A stretch of DNA of 45,910 nt from Pseudomonadota bacterium. GTDB lineage: Bacteria > Pseudomonadota > Gammaproteobacteria > Burkholderiales > Burkholderiaceae_B. The first letter of the stretch is position 1, and each line of letters starts with the position of its first letter. Under the pieces are notes generated by a model. That model worked only from the letters and a program-made list of their open reading frames with translations. It searched no databases and had not been told where the DNA came from. The stretch spans positions 1 through 45,910 of the forward strand of contig JAEYVD010000895.1 of assembly GCA_023432075.1 (NCBI GenBank), in the 5' to 3' direction. Position numbers and translations under genes: made by a program. Below are positions 17,636 through 26,022 of the stretch, piece by piece.

Positions 17636-17881
17636 TTAGGGATTGCGCCAGGCGTTCATCACGGCCTCGTGGCGGGCTGCGCACTCCGCGTACTGGAATG
17701 CCAGCGCGGCATGCGCCTGCGCCAGGTCATCCCAGGATGGAGAATCAACGCGCGCGATCGGCGGGCACGGCGCGCTGAGGTTGACGGGCAGCGTTGGCCG
17801 CGTCGATGGCGGCGTTGGTTGCGCGCACCCGGCCAGGGTCGCGCACGCAGTCAGCAGGCAAAGGACGCTGAACAATCTCAT
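17636..17881 (-). CDS. Rz1-like outer-membrane spanin lipoprotein
   Basis: An 81-residue lipoprotein starting MRLFSVLCLLTACATLAGC, with the lipobox LAGC, followed by a Pro-rich stretch (QPTPPSTRPTLP) typical of o-spanins. It lies in a different frame inside and beyond the 3' end of the Rz-like gene, the classic nested Rz/Rz1 layout. It would sit in the inner leaflet of the outer membrane and pair with Rz to fuse inner and outer membranes at the last step of lysis. The ATG at 17881 is chosen because it places the signal peptide at the N-terminus. Confidence 0.85.
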   Translation of the reverse strand: MRLFSVLCLLTACATLAGCAQPTPPSTRPTLPVNLSAPCPPIARVDSPSWDDLAQAHAALAFQYAECAARHEAVMNAWRNP

Positions 17882-18161
17882 GGGTATACCTCTCGATGAC
17901 CTGGGGCCGCGTGGCTGCAAGCTGATCGATGCGGACCTGCAGGTCGCCGGACAACCCGGTCAGGCGCTCGGCTTCGGATTTGAACGCTTGCAGGCCTGCC
18001 ACGCGGTGGGCCTGCCGGCATTCAGCCCGGCCGGCTTCTCGCTGGAGGTGCCCATACCAGGCGACGCCCGCGGCGGCAGCGCCCAACACTGCCGCACCAG
18101 CCACGCCCGCGACCGCGTATCCCTTCCAGCCGGCCAATGTCTTGAGGGCGGCGACGGTCAT
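17745..18161 (-). CDS. Rz-like inner-membrane spanin
   Basis: A 138-residue protein with one N-terminal transmembrane segment (AVAGVAGAAVLGAAAAGVAW, about residues 16-36) and a periplasmic helical domain (about 40-105), as in i-spanins. Its ATG overlaps the endolysin stop in an ATGA arrangement, so it is translationally coupled. The partner Rz1 gene overlaps its 3' half in another frame. Together they disrupt the outer membrane after the endolysin has cut the cell wall. Confidence 0.82.
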   Translation of the reverse strand: MTVAALKTLAGWKGYAVAGVAGAAVLGAAAAGVAWYGHLQREAGRAECRQAHRVAGLQAFKSEAERLTGLSGDLQVRIDQLAATRPQVIERYTHEIVQRPLPADCVRDPGRVRATNAAIDAANAARQPQRAVPADRAR

Positions 18162-18568
18162 GCGCGTCCCTTCCAATCGCGCGGGATCTGGAAGTGCGGG
18201 CCGTCTTTGAACGACTTCCAGTCCCCGCCCCACTCCACCGGGACGCCTAGCTCGCCGGCGCAGGCTTTGACCACGGCGGCCAGGTCGGCAAACGCCTGCC
18301 AGTTGTTCCAGGGAATCGCACCGCCCACGAGCGGCGCCAAGTCGACGGCATGACCCAACCCATGGGCCTGCGGCAGGTGGTGGCTGGCCATGGTCTGGCT
18401 GGCTCCTTTCCTGACATACTCGCGCTGCTGCGCCAGCGTACGCAGGCCTTCCACCACCGTGAAATCCACGGCCGTGCGCTGAATCGCCCGCTTCACAACG
18501 GCGACTAGATCGGGATGCACACCGATCAAGCGCGTCAAGCTGCGCTGTGAAAGCTGAAACTGGCTCAT
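18158..18568 (-). CDS. Endolysin, M15-family peptidase
   Basis: A 136-residue cell-wall peptidase of the D-alanyl-D-alanine / L-alanyl-D-glutamate endopeptidase type. Zinc and active-site elements are visible: SHHLPQAHGLGHAVDL (His and Asp ligands), VEWGGDW (catalytic Glu) and DGPHFQ (third His). Length fits the family. There is no signal peptide, so it needs the holin for release. The start MSQFQLS at 18568 has a GGAG site. An upstream in-frame ATG at 18589 overlaps the holin stop and is an alternative start. Confidence 0.88.
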   Translation of the reverse strand: MSQFQLSQRSLTRLIGVHPDLVAVVKRAIQRTAVDFTVVEGLRTLAQQREYVRKGASQTMASHHLPQAHGLGHAVDLAPLVGGAIPWNNWQAFADLAAVVKACAGELGVPVEWGGDWKSFKDGPHFQIPRDWKGRA

Positions 18569-18585
18569 TACTCCGGGCTCCTCTA

Positions 18586-18894
18586 TCATGCCCCTTTACC
18601 CCGCACGCGGTCGATCACGGCCTGCCACAAGGCACCCACGGGCAGCGCCTGCACCGCCTCCCAGGCGCGGGAGACGATGGCCATGCCAAACATCCCGGTG
18701 AGAAATCCGGCCAAGCCCTCCGGGATGCCGAGCATCAGCGATAGGTAAGGCGCCGCGTAATAGGCCACCAGCGAGCCGCTGCCCGCCATGCTTAGCCGCG
18801 CGGGCCAAGATCCTTGCAGGTAGCGCATGGACACAACCGCGCCCAGCACGCCGGCGAACTTAGCGGCAAGGGCGTCGAAATCTTGAACGTTCAA
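18586..18894 (-). CDS. Putative holin
   Basis: A 102-residue protein with two to three hydrophobic segments (about residues 10-24, 35-56 and 61-80) and a basic C-terminal end, directly upstream of the endolysin gene. I prefer the TTG start at 18894 (MNVQDFDALAAKF), because a strong GGGGGA site lies 5 bases before it; an ATG start at 18927 has none. Holins form membrane holes that set lysis timing. The call rests on topology and position. Confidence 0.65.
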   Translation of the reverse strand: MNVQDFDALAAKFAGVLGAVVSMRYLQGSWPARLSMAGSGSLVAYYAAPYLSLMLGIPEGLAGFLTGMFGMAIVSRAWEAVQALPVGALWQAVIDRVRGKGA

Positions 18895-18987
18895 TTCCGT
18901 CCCCCGCAGATAAAGTGAAGACCGCATCGGGCGGCCATGTGATCCCGGCGAATCGCCCCATTCGGTCGGTAAACGCGAGCGATGCGG

Positions 18988-19074
18988 CTATGCGTCCACG
19001 ATCGAGAATGTCTCGCCAGACTTGGTGATGACTTTCCCGTCCCGAGCCGCATCGCAAACAAGGGCGTCAGTCAT
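18988..19074 (-). CDS. Small 28-residue protein between tail fibre and holin
   Basis: The frame encodes MTDALVCDAARDGKVI followed by TKSGETFSIVDA. Its ATG follows the tail-fibre stop by one base and has an AGGAAA site, so it is likely translated from the tail operon. Tiny genes of this kind occur after fibre genes in many phages, but I know no function. There is no membrane segment. Confidence 0.5.
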   Translation of the reverse strand: MTDALVCDAARDGKVITKSGETFSIVDA

Positions 19075-19075
19075 A

Positions 19076-19996
19076 TCAGTTTCCTATCGCGAAGAAATAG
19101 AACAACGGGGACTGCGCCGTTTCGGCGCTCGTACTGCCAAACACTTGCAGGGTCGTGTTGGTAAAGGTCCCGACGCTGATGCTATCCATGACGTTTGGCG
19201 TGTTCTGGATTTGCGGAATCGCCACCCACGCCCCGTTCGGAAAGGGCAGCGGAAACGACACCGACGCTGCTCCAACGTAGTAGTTACCCGTCGCCGTAGT
19301 CATGTTGATCGTGGCGCGCCCCCACTGCAGAATCACCCCGCCGAGCCAGGACGGCAGCGCCAGGTACCCGTTCACGCCCAGGGACATCGCCACGCCAAAC
19401 CGGAGTTTTTTCGGCGTCACGACGGTGGTGTCATCGACGCCGGCATTTGTCTGTGCCTGCGTCGAGAGCTTGGCGATCCCGAGCACGCTTTCCGTGGCCT
19501 GCGTGACTTTCTTGGCGATGGCCTGAAACACCTTCAACGGCGTCACCGCCTTGGTGTCATCCGTGCCTGCCTCCGCTTCAGCTGAGGACGCGATTCCCGC
19601 CGGCAGGGCAATCCAGTTCGCACCACCCGAATCCGGATTCGTACTGTTGTTATCGGCAAGATTCAGCCAATAGCCATCCCCCAGCGATTTTTTCAGCATC
19701 GCACCCTGGGGATACCCGCCGATGGCCGAACTGAATGCGGCGTCGTAGGGATACGCCCCCCCGGCCTGCTGCCACCTCGCTGCCGCACTGAGAAAATTCA
19801 GAATCCCATTGAAATCCGCCCCATAAGGCGGCACGCCGCCCGCCGCCAGCGGCGTCATGGTCAAGGGTGGAAAGCCGTCGGTAAACGACGCCGCGCCCGG
19901 CGTTACGCCGATCTGCGAGGCCACCGGGATGGCGTTTTTGTTGCCGCTGTCCGCAAACGGGACGGCCGATTTGAGAGGTGCGTTGCTAGCTTGCAT
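19076..19996 (-). CDS. Tail fibre / receptor-binding protein
   Basis: A 306-residue protein. The N-terminal 130 residues (GVTPGAASFTDGFPPLTMTP, GGVPPYGADFNGILNF) are the attachment part common to phage fibres. A repeat region with AGTDDTKAVTPLKVFQA and AGVDDTTVVTPKKLRF is typical of fibre shafts. The C-terminal ~85 residues, beginning near LQWGRATINMTT and ending FYFFAIGN, look like a gp53-type beta receptor-binding domain. It determines which cells are bound. No separate fibre-assembly chaperone gene follows. Its ATG overlaps the upstream gene by 11 bases. Confidence 0.85.
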   Translation of the reverse strand: MQASNAPLKSAVPFADSGNKNAIPVASQIGVTPGAASFTDGFPPLTMTPLAAGGVPPYGADFNGILNFLSAAARWQQAGGAYPYDAAFSSAIGGYPQGAMLKKSLGDGYWLNLADNNSTNPDSGGANWIALPAGIASSAEAEAGTDDTKAVTPLKVFQAIAKKVTQATESVLGIAKLSTQAQTNAGVDDTTVVTPKKLRFGVAMSLGVNGYLALPSWLGGVILQWGRATINMTTATGNYYVGAASVSFPLPFPNGAWVAIPQIQNTPNVMDSISVGTFTNTTLQVFGSTSAETAQSPLFYFFAIGN

Positions 19997-20660
19997 TGAT
20001 AAGCCCCGAAGAAGTGAAATAGACGCCCGAGCCAAACGGCTGCATCAGCGCCTCGTTGAAACCGAACGTGGTGGAAAGATCGACCTGCAGGACATGCGCA
20101 TGTACCGCCGCCGGCTTGGGAATGGCGCCGGATTGAGTGAGGATGGCGATTTCGTAGGGGGCCAGCGCAAACTCGAACACATAGCGGAACTCCATATGTC
20201 CCGTGTCCGACACGTAGCACCGCCCGCGCCCGGCGAAGAGGTTCGACAGCAGCTGGTTCAGGCTGGGCGAGGAGCAATCCGAGATGTTGGCCAGCGCCTT
20301 GACCAGGATCAGCGTGCGGTAGGCATCATCGGCAAGCCGGTACGTCTGCGTGGACTGCTCTCCCGTATAGAACGGCGCCTGGTTGAACGGCTGCCCATCC
20401 AGGGCTTCGTCAAATCCCAGGTAGGTCACGTCGCCGGGAACGGTCAGCATCCGCCCGACGTCGACAATCCTGCCCCAGATGTCCAGCCCGAACCCCTGCG
20501 CGGTCTCCACGTTCCAGACGTAGCGGTAGAACGCATCGAAATCCGTCTGCGGGTTGATGTAGTCGTCCATGTTGTTGATCAACTGGACGAGCGTCGGGCT
20601 GTTGGCGTACTGGCTGATGAGGGTCCGGGCGGCCAGGCCCGGCTTGGGCACGACGTTCAT
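19986..20660 (-). CDS. Baseplate/tail protein of the DUF2612 type
   Basis: A 224-residue protein with TLISQYANSPTLVQLINNMD, DAFYRYVWNVETAQGFGLDI and WGRIVDVGR, which mark the DUF2612 family found right after baseplate J in contractile-tailed phages. It probably links the baseplate wedge to the fibre, like P2 gpI. The ATG overlaps the baseplate J stop (ATGA). The start at 20660 is chosen over longer frames that lack a site. Confidence 0.82.
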   Translation of the reverse strand: MNVVPKPGLAARTLISQYANSPTLVQLINNMDDYINPQTDFDAFYRYVWNVETAQGFGLDIWGRIVDVGRMLTVPGDVTYLGFDEALDGQPFNQAPFYTGEQSTQTYRLADDAYRTLILVKALANISDCSSPSLNQLLSNLFAGRGRCYVSDTGHMEFRYVFEFALAPYEIAILTQSGAIPKPAAVHAHVLQVDLSTTFGFNEALMQPFGSGVYFTSSGLINAS

Positions 20661-21868
20661 AGCAGCGTCACCACAATATCGCCGGCAGTGACCGTGGGCC
20701 GGCGGTTGATGGGCACCGTCAGGCTGGCAGCCGTCGGCGACGCAGGCCCCAGCAGCAGCGACAGGATCGAGACCGAGGGACTGAGGGCCGAGATGGCCGC
20801 GTAAAACCGGCTTGCGTAGATGGTGGAGCCGATGCGCGCCCGTTGCCCGCCGTCCGCGCCACTGAAGGCGTCGATGATCGCCTGCCGGGTCAAGGCAACG
20901 ATGTCCGAAGGCAGCGCCGGGTTGTCTGCCAGCTTCACCTCGAACAGCACGGGCAACGCAGCCGGCGTTTCCCACTTCACGACGTACGAGGGGTAGGGAT
21001 AGGAATACCCTTGCCTGTCCTCGATCGGGTGGGACGTATTGCCGTTGTAGTCGCTGCCATTGCTTTTTTTGCGCCAGATCGCATCGGCGATATCCGCGGC
21101 CTGACCACCGGCCACGGCCACCCAGATCGAGTGCGGTCCCAGCGTCACCCCGCCGATCGTCCTGGGCACGGGCAAGTCATTCTCCGTCACATAGGCGTCG
21201 ATCACGCCCTCGACGTTCGCCACGTTCGCGTAGATCGCGGGCAGCGAGCCGCTGGCGTTCAGCGCCACCGACTGACGCCTGCGCGTTTCGAATTCCGCGC
21301 GGCTCTCCACGTCGCTGCCAGGCGTGCCAGCGTCGGCATTCGACACCGAATCCCAGCCGGGAATGGCTTGGTAGATCTGATTCAACGCGCCGGGCGCGCA
21401 ATCCACCGGCCCATCGACCGTGCAGGCAAACGGAAGATCGATGCTGCCGCGGGTCGGAATGGTCCCCGCGCGGGTGCACAGGTAAAGCCTTCCGTCCACC
21501 GCCTGCGCCCGCGCGCCCACCGGGATCGTCACGCCGGCCAGCCCATTGCAGGTCGCAATGACGGCGGTGGGCGTGCCAGGCTTGCGGTCCAGAAAGTAGA
21601 TCCGCCCGATGGCGTCCTGCATCCGGTCCGCGGCGAACGCCGGATCGACCTGATTCACGTACGCCGCGAATTCGTTGTTCTTGTCGCCGATGATGGCGGT
21701 CGTACTGGAGGCGAGCTGGCCTTGCGGCGTTTCCAGCGCCACATTCAGTCCGCCGCCGAATGCGGCGTCCATGTCCGACAGGACACCGGCCAGAATGGCG
21801 GATTCGTCGGGCAGCACCAGCCCTTCCGGCGTGAATTGCACGCGCGGCACTTGAGAGATATTCGGCAT
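20657..21868 (-). CDS. Baseplate J-like wedge protein
   Basis: A 403-residue protein with the baseplate J layout. The N-terminal part has FTPEGLVLPDESAIL and DMDAAFGGGLNV. A central region follows with RIYFLDRKPGTPT and GVTIPVGARAQAVDGRLY. The C-terminal half has SRAEFETRRRQSVALNA and NVEGVIDAYVTEND. It forms the baseplate rim that connects tail tube and fibres in contractile tails. A GAGGAAA site precedes the ATG at 21868. Confidence 0.9.
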   Translation of the reverse strand: MPNISQVPRVQFTPEGLVLPDESAILAGVLSDMDAAFGGGLNVALETPQGQLASSTTAIIGDKNNEFAAYVNQVDPAFAADRMQDAIGRIYFLDRKPGTPTAVIATCNGLAGVTIPVGARAQAVDGRLYLCTRAGTIPTRGSIDLPFACTVDGPVDCAPGALNQIYQAIPGWDSVSNADAGTPGSDVESRAEFETRRRQSVALNASGSLPAIYANVANVEGVIDAYVTENDLPVPRTIGGVTLGPHSIWVAVAGGQAADIADAIWRKKSNGSDYNGNTSHPIEDRQGYSYPYPSYVVKWETPAALPVLFEVKLADNPALPSDIVALTRQAIIDAFSGADGGQRARIGSTIYASRFYAAISALSPSVSILSLLLGPASPTAASLTVPINRRPTVTAGDIVVTLL

Positions 21869-21875
21869 GGTTTCC

Positions 21876-22226
21876 TCAGAAGCTGACGGACTGCGTCGTT
21901 CCGTCCTGCAAAGTGATGTCGACGTAGCCCGCCAGGGCACGATCGGTGATGGAAGTCAGCGTGCACACCGCGCGCACCACGTCCGGGACAGTCAGGGCCG
22001 CGCGTTGGACATGCTCGCGCACCAGCGCCAGCGGCGGCCGGTGGCCCAGGAACTCATCCCAGTACGGCACGCCCGGCGCGGTGTTGTAGAACAGTTCGCC
22101 CTGGAACAATTTGATGGCGCTGGCCACGTCCTGCGCGACGGCGTAAGGGTTGGATGCCATCGCGATGTTTCCGGACGCGTCCAGAACCAGGTCCCAGGCG
22201 CTTCGGTCTAGCAGTAGTGTGTTCAA
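21876..22226 (-). CDS. Baseplate wedge protein (gp25/DUF2634-like)
   Basis: A 116-residue protein with LVLDASGNIAMASNPYAVAQ, FNTAPGVPYWDEFLGH and TSITDRALAGYVDITLQDG. This fits the gp25-like/DUF2634 baseplate proteins that initiate sheath polymerisation. The start is a TTG whose bases overlap the TGA stop of the spike gene, with a GGGGA site upstream. I see no ATG near the N-terminus. Confidence 0.78.
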   Translation of the reverse strand: MNTLLLDRSAWDLVLDASGNIAMASNPYAVAQDVASAIKLFQGELFYNTAPGVPYWDEFLGHRPPLALVREHVQRAALTVPDVVRAVCTLTSITDRALAGYVDITLQDGTTQSVSF

Positions 22227-22954
22227 TTGGGCGTCCCCGTGTTGGATGGTCCGCTTTGCACGCCAGGATGCGTGTGCGTGCTGCCCACGTCCCTACCGTT
22301 GTTGCGCAACGTGCCCTGCGTATTCATGTCGCCTTGCCAGGTCGACGTACCGCCGAACGATCCGGCGCCTTGTTGAACCGTCCCGTTCAGTACGATCCGA
22401 GGCGCGTTCAACGCGCATTGCGTGCCGGCGTTCATTTCGATGTCCGGCGCCGTCACGGTCACCTTCGATGGCGACACCACGTGGATGCCTGTCTGCGTGA
22501 ACTGCACGTACTGCACCGGCGTTCCGTTAAGCAGGCCACCGAGATACAACCCGTCCGCCATATCGTGCGAGCGCCATGACCCCGGATTGCTTTGCGCCCG
22601 CGAGGCTTTCACCAGCGAGATATCCCGGTTCGCGAAGGCCGCCATCCCGATATCTCCCGCTTTCGGGTCCAGGATGATGGCATCCGATCCACCCTGCAGG
22701 CGGAAGTAGGGCAAGCGATGCAGCACACCATGCGGAACCGCATTTCCGGCGCCGTCGAGCTGGTTCACAAGCGGCTGCACGTCCACGAAACCCACCGGCG
22801 ACAGTCCGCCGGAATTCGTCACCGACACTACCTTGACGAGCGTCGCCGTGGCGATCCGCGCCAGCGCCTGGTTGATCAGGAACTGCAATGCGCCGAACTC
22901 GCTGTCGCCCTGGCCTGCTTGCGCGAGGCCCGCGTATCCGAATTGCTCAGCCAT
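22223..22954 (-). CDS. Baseplate spike (gp138-like, GpV analogue)
   Basis: A 243-residue protein that begins MAEQFGYAG and has an N-terminal OB-like domain with VGFVDVQPLVNQLDG and LPYFRLQGGSDAIILDP. A C-terminal beta-helical part (VTVTAPDIEMNAGTQCALNA and similar short repeats) ends in THTHPGVQSG. The His-x-His tip is expected to bind a metal ion at the point of the membrane-piercing needle. An AAGGA site precedes the ATG at 22954. Confidence 0.85.
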   Translation of the reverse strand: MAEQFGYAGLAQAGQGDSEFGALQFLINQALARIATATLVKVVSVTNSGGLSPVGFVDVQPLVNQLDGAGNAVPHGVLHRLPYFRLQGGSDAIILDPKAGDIGMAAFANRDISLVKASRAQSNPGSWRSHDMADGLYLGGLLNGTPVQYVQFTQTGIHVVSPSKVTVTAPDIEMNAGTQCALNAPRIVLNGTVQQGAGSFGGTSTWQGDMNTQGTLRNNGRDVGSTHTHPGVQSGPSNTGTPN

Positions 22955-23810
22955 CAAGATTCCTTTTACATACCGCCACGGACTGCCAGACACCCCGCGG
23001 CACCTCTGCTTCCAGGTAGTGAGCCAGGCTCACGATCGTCCATTCGCCCTGGGCGGCGTGAATGGCGCTGGTGACCTGCACACGCTTACCAAGCGCAAGA
23101 TCCGGGTTGTAGAGCGTCTTCAGGGCGAGGCCGCTGCTGGTGAACGCGGGATATCCGATAAGCCCGGTGTCGGGCGACACCGCAATGGGATCGCCTTGCC
23201 TGAAGCCGTCAACGGGCCAGATCGCAAGCACGCCCCGATCGATCGTGTGGCTGATCCGGGCCGCCTGGGCGCAACTGCGTAATTGGTCCATATCCGTCCC
23301 GGAGAAATAGGGGTTGGCCAGGACGGTGTTCACGCCGCGGCCTTCAAAGATGTAGCCCATCGCTGTGGCGATTTCCCGCATGACTTCCTGGGCGGGCGTG
23401 GCGCCCGGATACGACCTGGGGGGTGCGGGCTTCACCTCCTTGGCGCCCGCGACCTGCGCCATGATGGTCAATACGCTGTCGGGCGCCATGCCGTAGTCCG
23501 CCCACGCGTTGACGATTTCGCCCTCGTAGGCCACGCAGGGCGCCTCTACATCGCTGCCGGCATGCACGCGGACGAGGTTCAACCCCCGGCGCTCCTCCAT
23601 GACGGGTCCGATCGTCGTCAGCCTGTTCATCGTCTCCTGGTCCAGTCCGTACACCGTCAGAAGCAGTTGAGGCCGGTCGCCCGACGCGTGCATCGGAATC
23701 TCCGCGGACACGCGATGGCCGCTGAGCGTTACGTCCGGACCTTGCTGGTCTCCGAACCGCCCCTTGCCCAGGCTGATGGTCACGTCTATCCGTCGCTTGG
23801 TGAACGTCAT
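22947..23810 (-). CDS. Baseplate hub protein (GpD/gp44-like)
   Basis: A 287-residue protein with an N-terminal beta domain (RRIDVTISLGKG, DVTLSGHRVSAEIPMH) and later EVMREIATAMGYIF, CAQAARISHTIDRGVLAIWP and GEWTIVSLAHYLEAEVPRG. This is the order seen in hub proteins that hold the spike and close the tube. It overlaps the spike gene by 8 bases. The family assignment is from pattern and position. Confidence 0.75.
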   Translation of the reverse strand: MTFTKRRIDVTISLGKGRFGDQQGPDVTLSGHRVSAEIPMHASGDRPQLLLTVYGLDQETMNRLTTIGPVMEERRGLNLVRVHAGSDVEAPCVAYEGEIVNAWADYGMAPDSVLTIMAQVAGAKEVKPAPPRSYPGATPAQEVMREIATAMGYIFEGRGVNTVLANPYFSGTDMDQLRSCAQAARISHTIDRGVLAIWPVDGFRQGDPIAVSPDTGLIGYPAFTSSGLALKTLYNPDLALGKRVQVTSAIHAAQGEWTIVSLAHYLEAEVPRGVWQSVAVCKRNLDG

Positions 23811-24106
23811 AGCTCGCCCGGCTCCAGGTACGAAAGGACAAAGCGCGATCCCAGGCTGTCGTATTGCGGATCGGTCTGCCCCAGGGTGTCCTCGAACGCG
23901 AGGTCCCCGGCAAATCCCAGGTACGCGGACCGCACCAGTCGCACCCGGTCATGGCACAGCACCGTCGTGACGATCGCTGCGTCGTCGACCTTGAGGTCCA
24001 GGTAGAGTCCGGTCGATTTCTGATAGACGGAGATCTGGCAGTTCTGTCCGGACAGCACGACGCTAAGCGTCTGCGAGGGCACCGGCTGTAGCGGAATCCA
24101 CTTCAT
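23807..24106 (-). CDS. Baseplate plug-like small protein
   Basis: A 99-residue beta-rich protein with MKWIPLQPVPSQTLSVVLSG and an acidic YLEPGEL end. It resembles the small baseplate plug proteins (Pam3 gp18 / DUF6983 type) encoded between the Dit-like and hub genes in AP22-like myophages. It overlaps both neighbours by 4 bases. Its role in this cluster is inferred from position. Confidence 0.65.
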   Translation of the reverse strand: MKWIPLQPVPSQTLSVVLSGQNCQISVYQKSTGLYLDLKVDDAAIVTTVLCHDRVRLVRSAYLGFAGDLAFEDTLGQTDPQYDSLGSRFVLSYLEPGEL

Positions 24107-24747
24107 CGCGAGCGCCCCCTCTCGCCTGTGCCGTTCTGAGGCGGACCGGATCGGGCGACCTGGCTGGTCGGCTGCACCTGCCCGTTGCTCTGTTGCGCGG
24201 CGCCGCTGGGCTCCTGGGTCTTCGACGACTTGGCATCGGGCAGCTCCCGAACCAATATGAGGGTCAACGCAACCACCAACATGCTGGCCCCATTCTTCTC
24301 GCCCCGCTCGTAGGAGTAAGTCTTGAGCGTGACCGAGGGGTAGGTGATCTCGGGCGTGACGATCGAGTAAAGCTCAGTGCCGCGGACCATGCGTTCCAGA
24401 TCTTCAAGCATGGCGCTGCGCGAGGCCTCGTAGCCGGAATGCGCCAACGTGACGATCACTTCCCACGCTTTTTCGGTCTTGTTGAAAGGAGAGACTTTGT
24501 TGTTCTCAATTTTGGCTTGGGCTACTTCGGTTTCATGCTTGAAGGTGATGCCCAAGAACGTGTCGAAGACGAGCGCGGGCCGCCGCAGCGAACGATAGAG
24601 GCCCCACTGGGGAACCCCGAAGATCGATTCGACCAGGCGCCCAAGCGTAGAGCGTTCCTGCGCGGGTCGAGAAGAATCGTTCTCCGCCCGGAATACGGCA
24701 GGCACGCCCGGTTCCGCCGGGACATCGGGATAAGGAATGAATGGCAT
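24103..24747 (-). CDS. Dit-like tail/baseplate protein
   Basis: A 214-residue protein. Residues 35-165 form the recognisable domain: VFDTFLGITFKHETEVAQAK, NKTEKAWEVIVTLAHSGYEA and a hydrophobic MLVVALTLILVRELP strand. The last 45 residues are Ser/Gln/Gly-rich and probably disordered. Dit-like domains form a ring at the tail tip. It overlaps the tape measure gene by one base and the plug gene by 4. Confidence 0.65.
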   Translation of the reverse strand: MPFIPYPDVPAEPGVPAVFRAENDSSRPAQERSTLGRLVESIFGVPQWGLYRSLRRPALVFDTFLGITFKHETEVAQAKIENNKVSPFNKTEKAWEVIVTLAHSGYEASRSAMLEDLERMVRGTELYSIVTPEITYPSVTLKTYSYERGEKNGASMLVVALTLILVRELPDAKSSKTQEPSGAAQQSNGQVQPTSQVARSGPPQNGTGERGRSR

Positions 24748-26018
24748 CAGAAAATCCCCGTATTGCCTTGCTGGATAAGACGCTGGCTATGTCCCAAGCC
24801 CGCGAGATCACGCGCAATCGCCGGCCCGTCCGCCGCCTGCGTCACCAGCGTGATGGCGCCGTGGATATGGGTTTCGGACGTGCTGCGCGCCGGCAGGGTG
24901 GCGTCGGCCGTTTGGGACGTGCCGGCCTGCGCCGCCATGGCCGTGACCACCGCGGCCGCGCCGCCCTGCTCGCGCGCATCCCGGATCAGCGCCGGGTAAA
25001 AGGGCGCGGTGGAGGCAGTCCGCTGCCGCACCTCACGCATTTCACCCGCTGGCGGCTCGACGCCCAGCAAGCGGCTCAACACCACGTTGATCGGCTGAGA
25101 CGTCGTGCCGCCCGCCTGTGCATCGCCTGCGGGTTGCGCCGCGCCCCGCGACTCCCAGTCAACCAAGCCGAGCTGCTGCTCCGGCGTCGACAGAAGAACA
25201 TCCACGCCAAATGTCCGCTTGAAATCGGCCGCCCGCGTCGCCGTCCACGCACCGGCGTCATGCGCGGTGTCCAAACCGCCCTTCGGACCAGGTTTCGGCA
25301 CGTCCGCCCCGGTCGAGCGGACAACGCGTCCGGACGTCTGCCCGCGCGAAACCGCCGGCGAGCCGACGGATTGCGCGTCATGGCTCAAGGCGTGTAAGGC
25401 CATGGCCGCCGCTGCGCGTCCGTGCAGGGGTGGCGCGGCAGGTGGCTCGGCACCTGGCGACAACGGGTCAGCACCCGCTTGCGCACGCGATGCGCAGGCC
25501 GCCTGAAGCGCCGGCGCGATGCCTGCGACCGCCTTCGTCGAAGACAGGATCTTCAACGAACCCAGCGCCAGCAGTGCATCCTGCCACCGCTCTTCGCGGT
25601 GATTCGTGATTGTTGTGCCCACGGGAGCCGGCCGGTCCGCCCCGTCTCCATCCCGGGCCGGCTTCGCCACCCATGCCCCGCCGCGCCAGTGAGGATATGC
25701 GGCCGCGCCCGAGGCCGCCGCGAATACGGCCAGGCCGCCCGGCGTCAGCGCCACGGGGTAGGACGCCTCGATCGGCACGTGACCTTGCAAGCCAAGGCCG
25801 GGATCCGCAGCGGCAAAGTCCCACAGCGCGCGAGCTTCGCTGCAGAACCAGCCCAAGATCGCGGCTACCCTTTGTGCGCCGGCCTCCATGGATCGGAAGG
25901 CACGGCCCGGTTCACGGGCCGCTTGCGCAAACGCCTGCCAGGCGGACGCTGCCTTTTGAGAGAAACCCCCGGCGTTCCAGTTCAGCGTGACGGCCAAGGC
26001 GTCGATAAGAGTGGCCAT
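24747..26018 (-). CDS. Short tail tape measure protein
   Basis: A 423-residue Ala/Gly-rich protein placed directly after the tail chaperone, where the tape measure gene normally lies. The N-terminus MATLIDALAVTLNWNAGGFS is usual for the family. Residues 265-345 contain FGVDVLLSTPEQQLGLVDWE, like a tail-lysozyme-type segment. The end (HIHGAITLVTQAADGPAIARD) resembles phage tape measures. At roughly 0.15 nm per residue the predicted tail would be only about 60 nm. That is short for a myophage, so internal deletion or a short tail is possible. Confidence 0.7.
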   Translation of the reverse strand: MATLIDALAVTLNWNAGGFSQKAASAWQAFAQAAREPGRAFRSMEAGAQRVAAILGWFCSEARALWDFAAADPGLGLQGHVPIEASYPVALTPGGLAVFAAASGAAAYPHWRGGAWVAKPARDGDGADRPAPVGTTITNHREERWQDALLALGSLKILSSTKAVAGIAPALQAACASRAQAGADPLSPGAEPPAAPPLHGRAAAAMALHALSHDAQSVGSPAVSRGQTSGRVVRSTGADVPKPGPKGGLDTAHDAGAWTATRAADFKRTFGVDVLLSTPEQQLGLVDWESRGAAQPAGDAQAGGTTSQPINVVLSRLLGVEPPAGEMREVRQRTASTAPFYPALIRDAREQGGAAAVVTAMAAQAGTSQTADATLPARSTSETHIHGAITLVTQAADGPAIARDLAGLGHSQRLIQQGNTGIF

Positions 26019-26022
26019 GCAA

